Shown one piece after another: positions 33,300 through 41,922 of a DNA stretch of 64,000 nt. The notes under the pieces were generated by a model. The model did no database searches and had not been told where the DNA came from. It saw nothing but the letters and a program-made list of their open reading frames with translations. Source of the stretch: Clostridium sp. MB40-C1 (lineage in GTDB: Bacteria; Bacillota; Clostridia; Clostridiales; Clostridiaceae). The stretch is from NCBI RefSeq assembly GCF_030913655.1, contig NZ_CP133189.1, positions 1,364,001 through 1,428,000 of the forward strand, in the 5' to 3' direction. The position numbers and the translations under genes are program-made. Within the stretch, counting starts at the first letter, position 1. Every line of letters begins with the position of its first letter.

Positions 33300-34178
33300 A
33301 TGAATGAATATTTAATTAATTTTATAGAAGATATGAGAAAAAAGGAATTAAGTAATAATACTATAGAAGCTTATAAAAGAGATATAAATAAATTCAATAA
33401 ATTTATATCTAAAAGAAAAGAAAAAGTAGATGAAATAGATATAGTTTCTATTATGGCTTATGTACAAGCATTAAAAAAAGAGGGAAGTGCTAATAGTTCC
33501 ATAATTAGAAATTTAGTATCCATTAGGGGATTTTATAAATATCTTATAAAGATAGGAAAAACAAATGAAAATCCTCTTATAAATTATGAGGTTCCTAAAA
33601 ATAAACGAAATATCCCTGAAATACTTACTGTAGAAGAAGTGGACAAACTTCTAAGTGCACCAGATTTAGATACTTCAAAGGGTGTAAGAGATAGAGCTAT
33701 GTTGGAAATTATGTACGCAGCAGGCATAAAAGTATCAGAGTTATTAACTCTATCAATTTTTGATATAAGCACAAAGTTATCCTACATAAAATGTAAAGGG
33801 AGTAAAAATAAAGAGAGAATAATACCTATTGGGTCCTATGCTGTAAATTGTTTAAATGACTACCTTAAAATTCGAAATAGAATAAATTTAAATAATTCTA
33901 ACCTTTTATTCTTTAATTTAAGGGGAGGAAAAATGACAAGACAGGGATTTTGGAAGATAGTTAAAGAATATGCGACAGAATCAGGAATAAATAAAAGAAT
34001 TGATTCTTATACTTTAAGACATTCTTTTGCGGTACATTTACTTCAAAATGGAGCAGATATGAAATCGGTTCAGGAGTTATTAGGACATAATTCTATAGCC
34101 ACAACTCAAATTTATTCTGGTATATCAAAGCAAAGCAAAATTGTAGATGTATATAAAAGTGCACATCCTAGAGCTTAA
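33300..34178 (+). CDS. xerD: XerD-like tyrosine recombinase with altered catalytic residues
   Basis: A 292-aa tyrosine recombinase with XerD length, architecture and locus (after spoIIM), ending in AHPRA like E. coli XerD. The N-terminal SAM-like domain and catalytic domain align well. However, the first catalytic Arg of GLRVSEL is Lys here (GIKVSELL, residue 144, codon 33729-33731), and the HxLR motif reads YTLRH, with Tyr for His at residue 237 (codon 34008-34010). Still present are the Lys in [10 protein letters not shown], the second Arg (240), the GHNS His and the IYS tyrosine. It may be impaired or use a modified active site. An ordinary XerD/XerC might lie elsewhere. Confidence 0.9.
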   Translation: MNEYLINFIEDMRKKELSNNTIEAYKRDINKFNKFISKRKEKVDEIDIVSIMAYVQALKKEGSANSSIIRNLVSIRGFYKYLIKIGKTNENPLINYEVPKNKRNIPEILTVEEVDKLLSAPDLDTSKGVRDRAMLEIMYAAGIKVSELLTLSIFDISTKLSYIKCKGSKNKERIIPIGSYAVNCLNDYLKIRNRINLNNSNLLFFNLRGGKMTRQGFWKIVKEYATESGINKRIDSYTLRHSFAVHLLQNGADMKSVQELLGHNSIATTQIYSGISKQSKIVDVYKSAHPRA

Positions 34179-34202
34179 TGTTTTAGGATGTGCATTTTTA
34201 TT
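34160..34202 (+). terminator. Terminator of the spoIIM-xerD unit
   Basis: GTGCACATCCTA, inside the last xerD codons, pairs with TAGGATGTGCAT and is followed by a T-rich tail. Confidence 0.85.
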
Positions 34203-34214
34203 TTTAATAAATAA

Positions 34215-34315
34215 GGACTGTCACATTAAAAAATTTATATACAATATAGTGGTTTGAAAGTTTAAATTCAACACAAAACAATATATTGTAGGATTTATTA
34301 TTAATGAAATAGTCC
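34215..34315. repeat. MITE-like imperfect inverted repeat
   Basis: GGACTGTCACATTAA (34215-) and the reverse complement of TTAATGAAATAGTCC (34301-34315) match at 12 of 15 positions. The interior contains ACAATATATTGTA. An element of the same size and similar interior (CAATATATTGT) with GGCTGTTTCAAAA ends is at 55353-55446. It looks like a short non-autonomous insertion. Confidence 0.45.
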
Positions 34316-34442
34316 CTACTTTATGTGTAGTTTAGAAGTCTAATTATTGTGTTAGAAATTCATTTTATACAATTGGTTCAAATATATAATTTTAAATAAA
34401 AATAAGTGATAAATGAACTTATTTTTATTTTTTTTATATTTT

Positions 34443-34472
34443 GTCATAATCTAATCTAAATTGGTAAAAATA
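34443..34472 (+). promoter_or_regulatory. Forespore-type promoter of dacF
   Basis: GGTAAAAATA (34463-34472) fits the sigma-F/G -10 GGNNANAHTR, and TCATA lies 14 bp upstream (34444-34448). dacF is a forespore gene in B. subtilis. Confidence 0.5.
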
Positions 34473-34509
34473 AAATTAGAAATGATTGTTTTATAGGAAG
34501 GGGATAAGT

Positions 34510-35685
34510 ATGAATAATAAAAGTAAAAAAATTATTAGTATTTTATTAATATGTTTTTTTGTAAGTAACATATTTGCATTATCAGCTAAGGGAGATGAAA
34601 AAGGACTTGATGTAGAAGCTAAATCAGGTCTCTTAATGGAACCTACCACTGGTAAAATTATTTTCGAAAAAAATATTCATGAAAAATTTGCACCTGCATC
34701 AGTAACAAAAATCATGACTATGCTTTTAGCAATGGAAGGTATCGATTCAGGTAAAATTAAATTAAGTGATAAAATTGTAATAAGCGAAAATGCAAAAAAA
34801 ATGGGTGGCAATGGAAGCAGTAGTATGTTGTTAGACACTGGTGAAGTAAGAACAGTAGAAGAAATTTTAAAGGGAGTTGCTATAGCATCAGGAAATGATG
34901 CTGCTGTGGCTTTAGCTGAATACATAAGTGGAAGCGAAACAGCTTTTGTAAAGAAAATGAATGAAAGAGCTAAAGAATTAGGAATGAAAGATACTACTTT
35001 TAAAAATTGTCATGGGCTTTCAGAAGAAGGACATTTAACTAGTGCTTATGATATATCACTTATGTCTAGAGAACTATTGAAGCATGAAAAAATTTTAAAG
35101 TATACAGGAACATATATGGAAACTATATCAGAAGGAAGAAAGCAACCTATAGGGTTAGTTAACCATAATAAACTTGTAAGATTTTATAGAGGATGTGACG
35201 GATTAAAAACAGGATATACAAGTGAAGCTAAGTATTGCATCTCTGCTACAGCTGTAAGAGATAATATAAGAGTTTTAGCTGTAATCGTTGGAGCACCAAC
35301 TTATAAGATAAGAAATAGAGATGCAAGTATGCTAATGAATTACGGATTTTCAAAATTTGAATCTAAAAAGGTTTTAACGAAAGATGGAGATGCAGAAAAG
35401 ATTCCATTAAATAAAAAAGGTGATAAATTTATAATTGCTAAAGCTAGTAAAGACTTCAATGTAATAGTAGAAAGAGGAACAGAAAATAAGATAACAAAAA
35501 AATGCGTTCTAAAGCAAGGAGTAAAAGAATACAAGAAAAATCAAGAAGTAGGACACTGTGAAATCTATGTTAATGATAAGCTATATGCAAAGGTTCCTAT
35601 ATATAGTGATAGAGATATTAGACTTAATAATGTATTTGATAATATAAAATATCATCTAATGGATTTATTTGATAAAGCGGTATAA
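34510..35685 (+). CDS. dacF: D-alanyl-D-alanine carboxypeptidase (DacF type)
   Basis: A 391-aa low-molecular-weight PBP that trims D-Ala from peptidoglycan stem peptides. ATG 34510 follows GGAAGGGG. The signal peptide ends near ALSAKG. Penicillin-binding motifs are SVTK (nucleophile Ser, in PASVTKIMTML), SGN (IASGNDAAVALAE) and KTG (GLKTGYTSEAKYC). The C-terminal PBP5-like beta domain runs from ~residue 290. The promoter suggests a forespore role in cortex or germ-wall maturation. Confidence 0.93.
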   Translation: MNNKSKKIISILLICFFVSNIFALSAKGDEKGLDVEAKSGLLMEPTTGKIIFEKNIHEKFAPASVTKIMTMLLAMEGIDSGKIKLSDKIVISENAKKMGGNGSSSMLLDTGEVRTVEEILKGVAIASGNDAAVALAEYISGSETAFVKKMNERAKELGMKDTTFKNCHGLSEEGHLTSAYDISLMSRELLKHEKILKYTGTYMETISEGRKQPIGLVNHNKLVRFYRGCDGLKTGYTSEAKYCISATAVRDNIRVLAVIVGAPTYKIRNRDASMLMNYGFSKFESKKVLTKDGDAEKIPLNKKGDKFIIAKASKDFNVIVERGTENKITKKCVLKQGVKEYKKNQEVGHCEIYVNDKLYAKVPIYSDRDIRLNNVFDNIKYHLMDLFDKAV

Positions 35686-35688
35686 CCA

Positions 35689-35731
35689 TAAAAAGTCTGC
35701 AGTTTATAAAGCTGTAGACTTTTTGTTTTTT
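35689..35731 (+). terminator. Terminator of dacF
   Basis: AAAAAGTCTGCAG / CTGTAGACTTTTT stem, loop TTTATAAAG, T-rich tail. Confidence 0.9.
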
Positions 35732-35775
35732 GTATTATAATATAAATAAGTATTTAGTGATAGAAGGGTAAAATT

Positions 35776-36969
35776 ATGGATTTGATTAATAAGCTAAGTA
35801 AAGAACAACAATACATAGTAAATTTAATTGTAGGTATATGTCAAAGAAAGAAAGTGGAAGCTTATATAGTAGGTGGAGCAGTTAGAGATATACTTTTGTC
35901 TAGTGAAATTAATGATATAGATATTTGTATAACAGAAGATCCTATTAATATAATAAATGAACTATCTAGCATAAAAGAATATAGATACCATAAAGAATTT
36001 CAGACCAGCAATATAAAATTTAATAATAATGTAGAAATAGATCTTATAAGATGTAGAAAGGAATCGTATAGTTATAATGGTGCTCTTCCAAACATCATAC
36101 CATCTAATTTACAAGAGGATCTTTTCAGAAGAGATTTCACTGTAAATGCTATAGCATATAATATTTTAAGTGAAAAAGTCATTGATCCGTATAAAGGCAT
36201 AGATGATATTAAACTTAAAAAGATTAAAAAAATACATAAAGGTAGCTATACAGAAGATCCTACTAGAATATTTAGAGCTATAAGATATTCAGTAAGGTAT
36301 AATTTTGAAATTTATGATAAAGAAGAAGTTAAATTAGCCATAAATAATAGAATGATTTTTAATATTAGTAACGATAGAATTATAAGAGAAATATTTTTAA
36401 TGTGTTCAGAAGAAAATTGGATAGAAAATATAACATTATGTAACTATTGTAATATATTTAGTATAGACTGTAGCTTACTTGGTAAAAAGAATAATTTCTT
36501 TGATTATAATAATATAGATGATAGAATTTTAAATTTATTTTCAGCTTTAAGGGATGAAAAATTTGTAGATATTTTTATTAATAACTCTATTTTAAAAAAG
36601 CAATTAATCAAAGCCTTTAAAAATTATGTTAATTCAAGACCTACTATTTATAATAAATTATCTACTACATTAGATAACTATGAAATATATAAATTAATTA
36701 AAAATTTCACTTTAAACGAAATAAAGCTATTAAGTTTAGAAAAGAAATTCAAATATAAAGCAATAAATTACTTAAACAATTTCATGGGAATAAAGCTTCT
36801 TATAACTGGAAAAGATGTAAGTGATTTAGGAGTAAACAATGGGAAACTTATAGGATCGGTAATGCAAATTTTAATAAAATTAAGAATGAATACGTTAATT
36901 CCCATAGAAAAAGAGTATCTTATGAGAAATTTAGGAGAGATTTTAAATGACATTGAATATAAAAATTGA
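35776..36969 (+). CDS. CCA tRNA nucleotidyltransferase / poly(A) polymerase family
   Basis: A 397-aa class II nucleotidyltransferase. The head domain has YIVGGAVRDILL and the catalytic IDICI (DxD-type) site, then DLFRRDFTVNAIAYN and the ATP/CTP-selecting DPTRIFRAIRYSVRYNFEIYDK. The C-terminal HD-like/helical region is divergent. It may add CCA, only A or only CC; sequence alone does not decide. Its last 23 bases overlap the scpA start. Confidence 0.9.
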   Translation: MDLINKLSKEQQYIVNLIVGICQRKKVEAYIVGGAVRDILLSSEINDIDICITEDPINIINELSSIKEYRYHKEFQTSNIKFNNNVEIDLIRCRKESYSYNGALPNIIPSNLQEDLFRRDFTVNAIAYNILSEKVIDPYKGIDDIKLKKIKKIHKGSYTEDPTRIFRAIRYSVRYNFEIYDKEEVKLAINNRMIFNISNDRIIREIFLMCSEENWIENITLCNYCNIFSIDCSLLGKKNNFFDYNNIDDRILNLFSALRDEKFVDIFINNSILKKQLIKAFKNYVNSRPTIYNKLSTTLDNYEIYKLIKNFTLNEIKLLSLEKKFKYKAINYLNNFMGIKLLITGKDVSDLGVNNGKLIGSVMQILIKLRMNTLIPIEKEYLMRNLGEILNDIEYKN

Positions 36970-37696
36970 GAATTTTGAAGGACCTTTTGATTTGCTTTTA
37001 CATTTGATTAAAAAAAATGAAATGGATATATATGATATTAAGATTTATGAGATTACTACTCAATATTTAAAGTATTTAGATAACATGAAGGAAGTAGACC
37101 TTGAAATTACATCTGAATTTATTGTTATGGCAGCAACTTTACTTGAAATAAAATCTAGAATGCTTCTTCCAAAAGTTAAAGATGAAGAAAATGAGGAGGA
37201 GAATGATCCTAGAAAAGAACTAATAACCAAGTTGATAGAATATAAGAAATATAAGATGGCTGCTGAATTTTTAGAAAAAAAGGAAGAGAAAGTAGGCATT
37301 GTTTTTAAGAAAAAGCCTGAAATAATAGAAGAGAAAAAGGATAAAACTAAAGATGAGGATATATTAAAAGATATAACAATTCTAAAATTATTCAATTTGT
37401 ATAATGGATTAATATCTACATATAGAAACAAAATGAATACTGAAAATGCAATGGATAAAGAGATACCCTTAGATAAATTTAAAATTGAGGATAAAATGGC
37501 TGAAATCACTAATAAGATAATAGAAAATAAAAAGTTATATTTCTCTAGAATTATAAATAATTGTTCAAGCAAAATTGAAAAAGTAGTTACTTTTTTAGCA
37601 TTATTAGAACTTATAAGATTAAGAGTGGTGTCTGTAGTACAAGAAAATAACTTTAAAGAAATATATGTAGAGGAGATAAGTGTTAATGAACGTTAA
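36947..37696 (+). CDS. scpA: Segregation and condensation protein A
   Basis: A 249-aa kleisin of the SMC-ScpAB condensin. The start, ATG 36947, overlaps the preceding gene and has SD AGGAGAG. The N-terminus IENFEGPFDLLLHLIKKNEMDIYDIKI is diagnostic. The middle is charged, and the C-terminal winged helix (VVTFLALLELIRLRVVSVVQENNFKEIYV) binds the SMC head. It overlaps scpB. Confidence 0.96.
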   Translation: MTLNIKIENFEGPFDLLLHLIKKNEMDIYDIKIYEITTQYLKYLDNMKEVDLEITSEFIVMAATLLEIKSRMLLPKVKDEENEEENDPRKELITKLIEYKKYKMAAEFLEKKEEKVGIVFKKKPEIIEEKKDKTKDEDILKDITILKLFNLYNGLISTYRNKMNTENAMDKEIPLDKFKIEDKMAEITNKIIENKKLYFSRIINNCSSKIEKVVTFLALLELIRLRVVSVVQENNFKEIYVEEISVNER

Positions 37697-38300
37697 TGAC
37701 ATAAATCAAGTTGAAATGAATGAAGCATCTACTAAAGAAAGATATTTTTCAATAATAGAATCTTTACTTTTTGTAAGTGGAGAACCATTAGCTTATAAAG
37801 AAATAGCTTCAATTATAAATTGTAGTGAAACTTATACTAAAGATTTATTAGAACAATTTAGGGAAAAATATGAATTAGAAGATAGAGGATTAACCCTTAT
37901 AAATATTAATGATGAGTATATGTTTGTAACAAAGTCTGAAAATAGCGATTACATACAAAAACTTTTAAAAACCAATTCTAGACAAGGTTTGTCTAAAGCA
38001 GCTTTAGAGACCCTTGCAATAGTAGTTTATAGACAACCTATAACAAGAATAGAGATTGACGAAATTAGGGGGGTTAAGAGTGATAAGGCTATTCAAACTT
38101 TAAGCGAAAAAAATTTAATTAAAGAGGCAGGAAGAAAAAAAGTTCCTGGAAGACCAATTATGTACGCAACAACAGATGAATTTTTAAAACATTTTGGTCT
38201 TGAAAATTTAAATCAAATGCCTCTTTTAGAGAGTTTTATAGATTATGATAAAGCATCAACATCTATTGAAGAAGAAACTACTATGTCTGTAGAGGAATAG
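37686..38300 (+). CDS. scpB: Segregation and condensation protein B
   Basis: A 204-aa partner of ScpA made of two winged helices. Conserved segments are IIESLLFVSGEPLAYKEIASII, LETLAIVVYRQPITRIEIDEIRGVKSDKAIQTL and GRPIMYATTDEFLKHFGL. ATG 37686 (or GTG 37680, same frame) follows AGGAG at 37671. The C-terminal codons form half of a perfect hairpin with the 3' end of convergent gerW. Confidence 0.95.
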   Translation: MNVNDINQVEMNEASTKERYFSIIESLLFVSGEPLAYKEIASIINCSETYTKDLLEQFREKYELEDRGLTLININDEYMFVTKSENSDYIQKLLKTNSRQGLSKAALETLAIVVYRQPITRIEIDEIRGVKSDKAIQTLSEKNLIKEAGRKKVPGRPIMYATTDEFLKHFGLENLNQMPLLESFIDYDKASTSIEEETTMSVEE

Positions 38301-38319
38301 TAATACTATTCCTCTACAG
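38287..38319. terminator. Coding-sequence hairpin shared by convergent scpB and gerW
   Basis: Fifteen-base perfect arms (38287-38301 and 38305-38319) with only three bases between them. Both arms encode the protein ends (...VEE) of the two convergent genes. It probably serves as a compact bidirectional terminator; T-rich sequence follows on the plus side. Confidence 0.6.
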
Positions 38320-38770
38320 TTACTTCTCTTTTTAACTCCTGTTCAACTGCATCTTTAATTTCTTGTTTAATTTCTTCTTTGTTTTTTTTGCAAGATTTTT
38401 GAGAAAATGAGTTTTTTAATGTATCAATTATCTGAGGAATACTATCTACAAGTTTATCATATGTATTCTTTTGATTAACAGGAAGGAGTCTTATCATGTC
38501 TCCCTTTATAACTAAAAAGGCTATAGGCTTTACAGTAACTCCAGAACCGGATCCACCACCAAAAGGATATTTTATATCAGTAGAGGGAACATTTTTTTGG
38601 TAAAATTCACTTCCACCAGCAGCAAACCCTAAAGATACACAAGATATAGGAATGATTAGAGTTCCGTCCTTTGTTTCAATAGTATCACCTACTATAGTGT
38701 TAACATCAATCATATCTTTCAAATTTTCTAATGTGCTTTTCATTAGACCTTCTATAGGATGATTATCCAA
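38306..38770 (-). CDS. gerW: GerW family sporulation protein (YtfJ)
   Basis: A 154-aa protein of the GerW/YtfJ family needed for normal spore germination in B. subtilis. Motifs are NVIVGDTIETKDGTLIIPISCVSLGFAAGGSEF-like (here NTIVGDTIE...PISCVSLGFAAGG), PFGGGSGSGVTVKPIAFLVI and a Lys/Glu-rich C-terminus. It directly follows the DUF2953 gene on the minus strand, as ytfI-ytfJ do in Bacillus. Confidence 0.93.
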   Translation of the reverse strand: MDNHPIEGLMKSTLENLKDMIDVNTIVGDTIETKDGTLIIPISCVSLGFAAGGSEFYQKNVPSTDIKYPFGGGSGSGVTVKPIAFLVIKGDMIRLLPVNQKNTYDKLVDSIPQIIDTLKNSFSQKSCKKNKEEIKQEIKDAVEQELKREVTVEE

Positions 38771-39295
38771 TTAAATTACCTCCTTTGGTTTTAAAGAAAT
38801 TTTATATTTAAATTTTAATGATAAAAACAATATAAGACTTATGTAGATAATTTTAGCTATATTAATAAAAATTATACTTTTAATATTTATGTATAAGATA
38901 GATTTATCAAAATTCGGCTTAATATCCAATTTGAATTTTTTAATATTAAAAGCTGAATCAAATAAATTATATAAAATCGAAGAAAAGCTCCATAGTATAC
39001 CGTTAAATATCGCTGTTTTTGCAGCATCGTCAAGTCCATAAGTTATATGTAAATCAAAATTTAAATTTGGCTTGAATGGATTTGTTTTTATACTATTCCA
39101 TATACACATATACTGATTTATAGAATAATTTTTAAATTTATTTGATTTATTTTTTAAGGTTTTTTTTATTTTTTTTCTTGGATATACTTTAATTTTAAAC
39201 AGATATATTAAAAGGGATGAATTTTTATATCTTATATTTACTAATATAGGAAAAGGAAAAAATATTAAAATTAATATAATTAATAACCAAATCAC
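38771..39295 (-). CDS. DUF2953 protein (YtfI-like)
   Basis: A 174-aa protein starting at GTG 39295 behind GGAGG on the minus strand. An N-terminal hydrophobic anchor (WLLIILILIFFPFPILVNI) and a C-terminal helix (INIAKIIYISLILFLSLKF) flank a beta-rich middle with the family DLHITYGLDDAAKTAIFNGILWSF motif. It ends 1 base before gerW. Upstream on the minus strand a TTATA...GGTAAATAA pair loosely resembles a sigma-F promoter. Its function is unknown; the pairing with gerW suggests sporulation. Confidence 0.88.
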   Translation of the reverse strand: MIWLLIILILIFFPFPILVNIRYKNSSLLIYLFKIKVYPRKKIKKTLKNKSNKFKNYSINQYMCIWNSIKTNPFKPNLNFDLHITYGLDDAAKTAIFNGILWSFSSILYNLFDSAFNIKKFKLDIKPNFDKSILYINIKSIIFINIAKIIYISLILFLSLKFKYKISLKPKEVI

Positions 39296-39436
39296 TGTAA
39301 ATCCTCCAAATATTATTATAGTTATTATTATTTACCTAATATCTATTTAATATAACAATTATAAAGGAAAACATTACACGATTATTAATTTTATTTTTGA
39401 AAAGAATAAGAAATAAAGGTAGGTGAGATTTAAAGT

Positions 39437-40537
39437 ATGAAATTAAAAAATACTATATGTGTATTTTTATGTGCCTTAATTTTTTTTAGTATTCCAGTAA
39501 ATAGTGTAAAAGCAAATCCAATGTATATTAATGCTAGAAGTGCAATTGCTATAGATAGTAAATCAAAATGTGTATTGTATGAAAAAAATTCAGATATGAT
39601 AGTGTCTATTGCAAGTACAACAAAGATTATGACTACATTGGTAGCTTTAAAATATGGAAATTTAGATGAAAAGTTTGAAATTTCATCTAATGCAGCAAAT
39701 ATTCATGGTTCAGAAGTAGGATATAAAAAAGGAGAAATGATAACATTAAGAGAGCTTTTATATGGTCTTATGTTAAGATCAGGTAATGATGCTGCTATTG
39801 CAATAGCAGAAGGTATGTGCGGTAGTGTAGACGAATTTTCGAAGCTTATGAATGAATATGCTGAGGAAATAGGTGTTACAAATTCTCATTTTGAATCTCC
39901 TCATGGATTGGATAGACAATATCATTATTCTACTGCATATGATTTAGCTTTAATAACAGCCAAAGCTAAAGAGGAACCTTTATTTAATAAAATTGTAAGT
40001 GTGAAAGATGTAGAAGCTTCAGAACATGGTTTTACTAGAAGCTATCACAATATAAATAAAATATTGTATCAAATTCCTGATGCTAATGGTGTTAAAACTG
40101 GGTACACAGGTGATGCAGGTAAGTGTCTAGTTAGTTCTGTAGATATGGGAGAAGATGACATTATTATAGTGGTACTTAATTGTACTCCACGATGGAGTGA
40201 AACAAAAAAGATATATGATTATATAAAAAATAATTATGAATTTAAAAAAGTAGTAAATAAAGATCAAATTATAGAAAAATATAATTATGATGAAAATAAA
40301 CAGGTAAGTTTAATAAGTGATGAGGATATAATTCTTCCTTTTAAGAAGGGGGAAAATTATGAAACAAAAGTAATAAAACCTAAGGTTATAAATTCAACTA
40401 TATATCCAGAAGATTATTTTGGTAAATTTGTATTATATAAAAATGGCGAAGCTATTTTTCAGAAAGATTTAAAATGCAAAATAGATGACAAATCTTCTTC
40501 TAAACGTAGAAATATATTTAAAAGTATATTTAAATAA
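39437..40537 (+). CDS. D-alanyl-D-alanine carboxypeptidase, second paralogue
   Basis: A 366-aa secreted LMW PBP. The signal peptide ends near VKANP. Motifs are STTK (IASTTKIMTTLVAL), SGN (LRSGNDAAIAIAE) and KTG (GVKTGYTGDAGKC). It shares the fold of the product at 34510 but lacks that protein's strong forespore promoter. The Lys-rich C-terminus (SSSKRRNIFKSIFK) may be an amphipathic membrane tether. SD AGGTGAG precedes ATG 39437. Confidence 0.92.
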   Translation: MKLKNTICVFLCALIFFSIPVNSVKANPMYINARSAIAIDSKSKCVLYEKNSDMIVSIASTTKIMTTLVALKYGNLDEKFEISSNAANIHGSEVGYKKGEMITLRELLYGLMLRSGNDAAIAIAEGMCGSVDEFSKLMNEYAEEIGVTNSHFESPHGLDRQYHYSTAYDLALITAKAKEEPLFNKIVSVKDVEASEHGFTRSYHNINKILYQIPDANGVKTGYTGDAGKCLVSSVDMGEDDIIIVVLNCTPRWSETKKIYDYIKNNYEFKKVVNKDQIIEKYNYDENKQVSLISDEDIILPFKKGENYETKVIKPKVINSTIYPEDYFGKFVLYKNGEAIFQKDLKCKIDDKSSSKRRNIFKSIFK

Positions 40538-40568
40538 GATAAAGTCAAAAATTCACTTATTGTATCTT

Positions 40569-40642
40569 ATGTTTTTAAATTGTTGAGTTAGTATAATTGA
40601 AACTAAATCTTATTATGATGAAACTCAACAATTTAAAAACAT
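40569..40642. repeat. Inverted repeat with perfect 21-bp arms
   Basis: ATGTTTTTAAATTGTTGAGTT (21 bp, written here as positions 40569-40589) is exactly complementary to 40622-40642 around a 32-base centre. It is too long for an ordinary terminator and lacks a T tail at its end. It could be a small insertion remnant or a structured 3' UTR between convergent genes. Confidence 0.55.
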
Positions 40643-40727
40643 ATTCTAAGATTACTAAGTTTTCAAAACTTAAATGCTAAATACAAATTACTACTCTATA
40701 CTTAAGTACGTGCAAGCTAGTATACAT

Positions 40728-41279
40728 TTAAAAATTAGGATAAAGATCAAAGCTTTGAACAACCATGGAATCTTTATTATTAACAGGTTTCCATAGTTGA
40801 ATTTTTGTTATTTGTCCAGTTTTTTGAAAGTTATTTTCATGGGCAATAATACAAGCATTAGAAAAATCCTCTTCTGACCAATCTCTTTTAGCAAAGTAAG
40901 GATTAGCTAGGGAGATATGCAAATCCCAATCATCTATATTTTCACGTACACTAAATTTATTAGATTTTAAAGTAGAATTTATATCAAGTATAAGATTCAT
41001 TATATAATTATTTTTTTCAACCTTTAAATTTACAGACTTATATGGAGGATTGAAACAAATAGCGCCATCAATATTAATAGAAAATTTATTGTATTTTCTT
41101 AGTATGTTGTCTAGAACTGGTAAAAGATTGTTCATATCTGGGTCTGTAATAACTTCTAAAGTTACATGAAGAACAGGCAAATCAGTATATAAGTCAAATT
41201 TATCCGAAAGGTACTTTTGAATTTTCTCTACAGCTTTATAAGATCGTTTATCTAATAATCCAACTAAGTAATATATCAT
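40728..41279 (-). CDS. 2'-5' RNA ligase / 2H phosphoesterase family protein
   Basis: A 183-aa protein with the two HxT/S motifs of the 2H superfamily: HVTLEVIT (~residue 41) and HISLANPYFAKRDW (~residue 128). Members cleave or ligate 2'-5' and cyclic phosphodiester bonds (ThpR, YjcG-like). The substrate is unknown. Minus strand with ATG 41279 after SD AGGAGT. Monocistronic. Confidence 0.85.
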   Translation of the reverse strand: MIYYLVGLLDKRSYKAVEKIQKYLSDKFDLYTDLPVLHVTLEVITDPDMNNLLPVLDNILRKYNKFSINIDGAICFNPPYKSVNLKVEKNNYIMNLILDINSTLKSNKFSVRENIDDWDLHISLANPYFAKRDWSEEDFSNACIIAHENNFQKTGQITKIQLWKPVNNKDSMVVQSFDLYPNF

Positions 41280-41533
41280 ACACTACTCCTTCTATTTTAT
41301 GGCGTATATACTTATTTTATATAATTTTTAGAACAAGTTTTAAGTTTAAAATAGAAATTTATATTATTATAACATAATTTATTCAATAGTTAATTTAATA
41401 TATGAGATTTAAATATTAAATGTAACTTTAAAATTAGTACAATCTAAAAAATAATTAATGTGAAATTAATACATATTATAATAGATAACGAATATAAATT
41501 ATATGTAAGATCTATTATAATGGGGGAATAAAA

Positions 41534-41737
41534 ATGAGGCTTGGACTTAATTATAAAAATGGTAAAAGAGAGATATTTAATGAAAACGATACAAAAAGTG
41601 TAATAGCGGGAATTAATTATCTGAAATTAATTAAATATATAAAAGGTTCAAAAAAGGTTGAAGGAAAAGTTATAAAAATTTTAGATAAGGATATAAATAT
41701 AGATGAATTAAGGTCTATTGAAATAATATTAATATAA
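41534..41737 (+). CDS. Hypothetical 67-aa protein
   Basis: A good SD (GGGGG, 7 bases before ATG 41534) supports translation. The protein is short, basic and probably a small beta/alpha domain (GLNYKNGKREIFNENDTKSV...KVIKILDKDINIDELRSIEIILI). I do not recognise a family. It is followed by an AATGCTCCTT/AAGGGGCATT hairpin (41825-41846), then recQ. Confidence 0.6.
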   Translation: MRLGLNYKNGKREIFNENDTKSVIAGINYLKLIKYIKGSKKVEGKVIKILDKDINIDELRSIEIILI

Positions 41738-41824
41738 GAATAGTTTTAAAAAAATTTGAAATGAAAGGTTTTAACCAAGTGTAAAAAACAATATTTATTT
41801 AAAACAAAGTATAATGTGAATTAC

Positions 41825-41848
41825 AATGCTCCTTAAAAGGGGCATTTA
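41825..41848 (+). terminator. Short hairpin before recQ
   Basis: AATGCTCCTT / AAGGGGCATT with a two-base loop, then TTATTTATAT. A weak terminator or leader hairpin. Confidence 0.45.
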
Positions 41849-41922
41849 TTTATATGTAGATATGTTTTATAATTATAGATATGGTATTATAAGAATAGTG
41901 TTTTTTTATATAGGAGGCAGAA

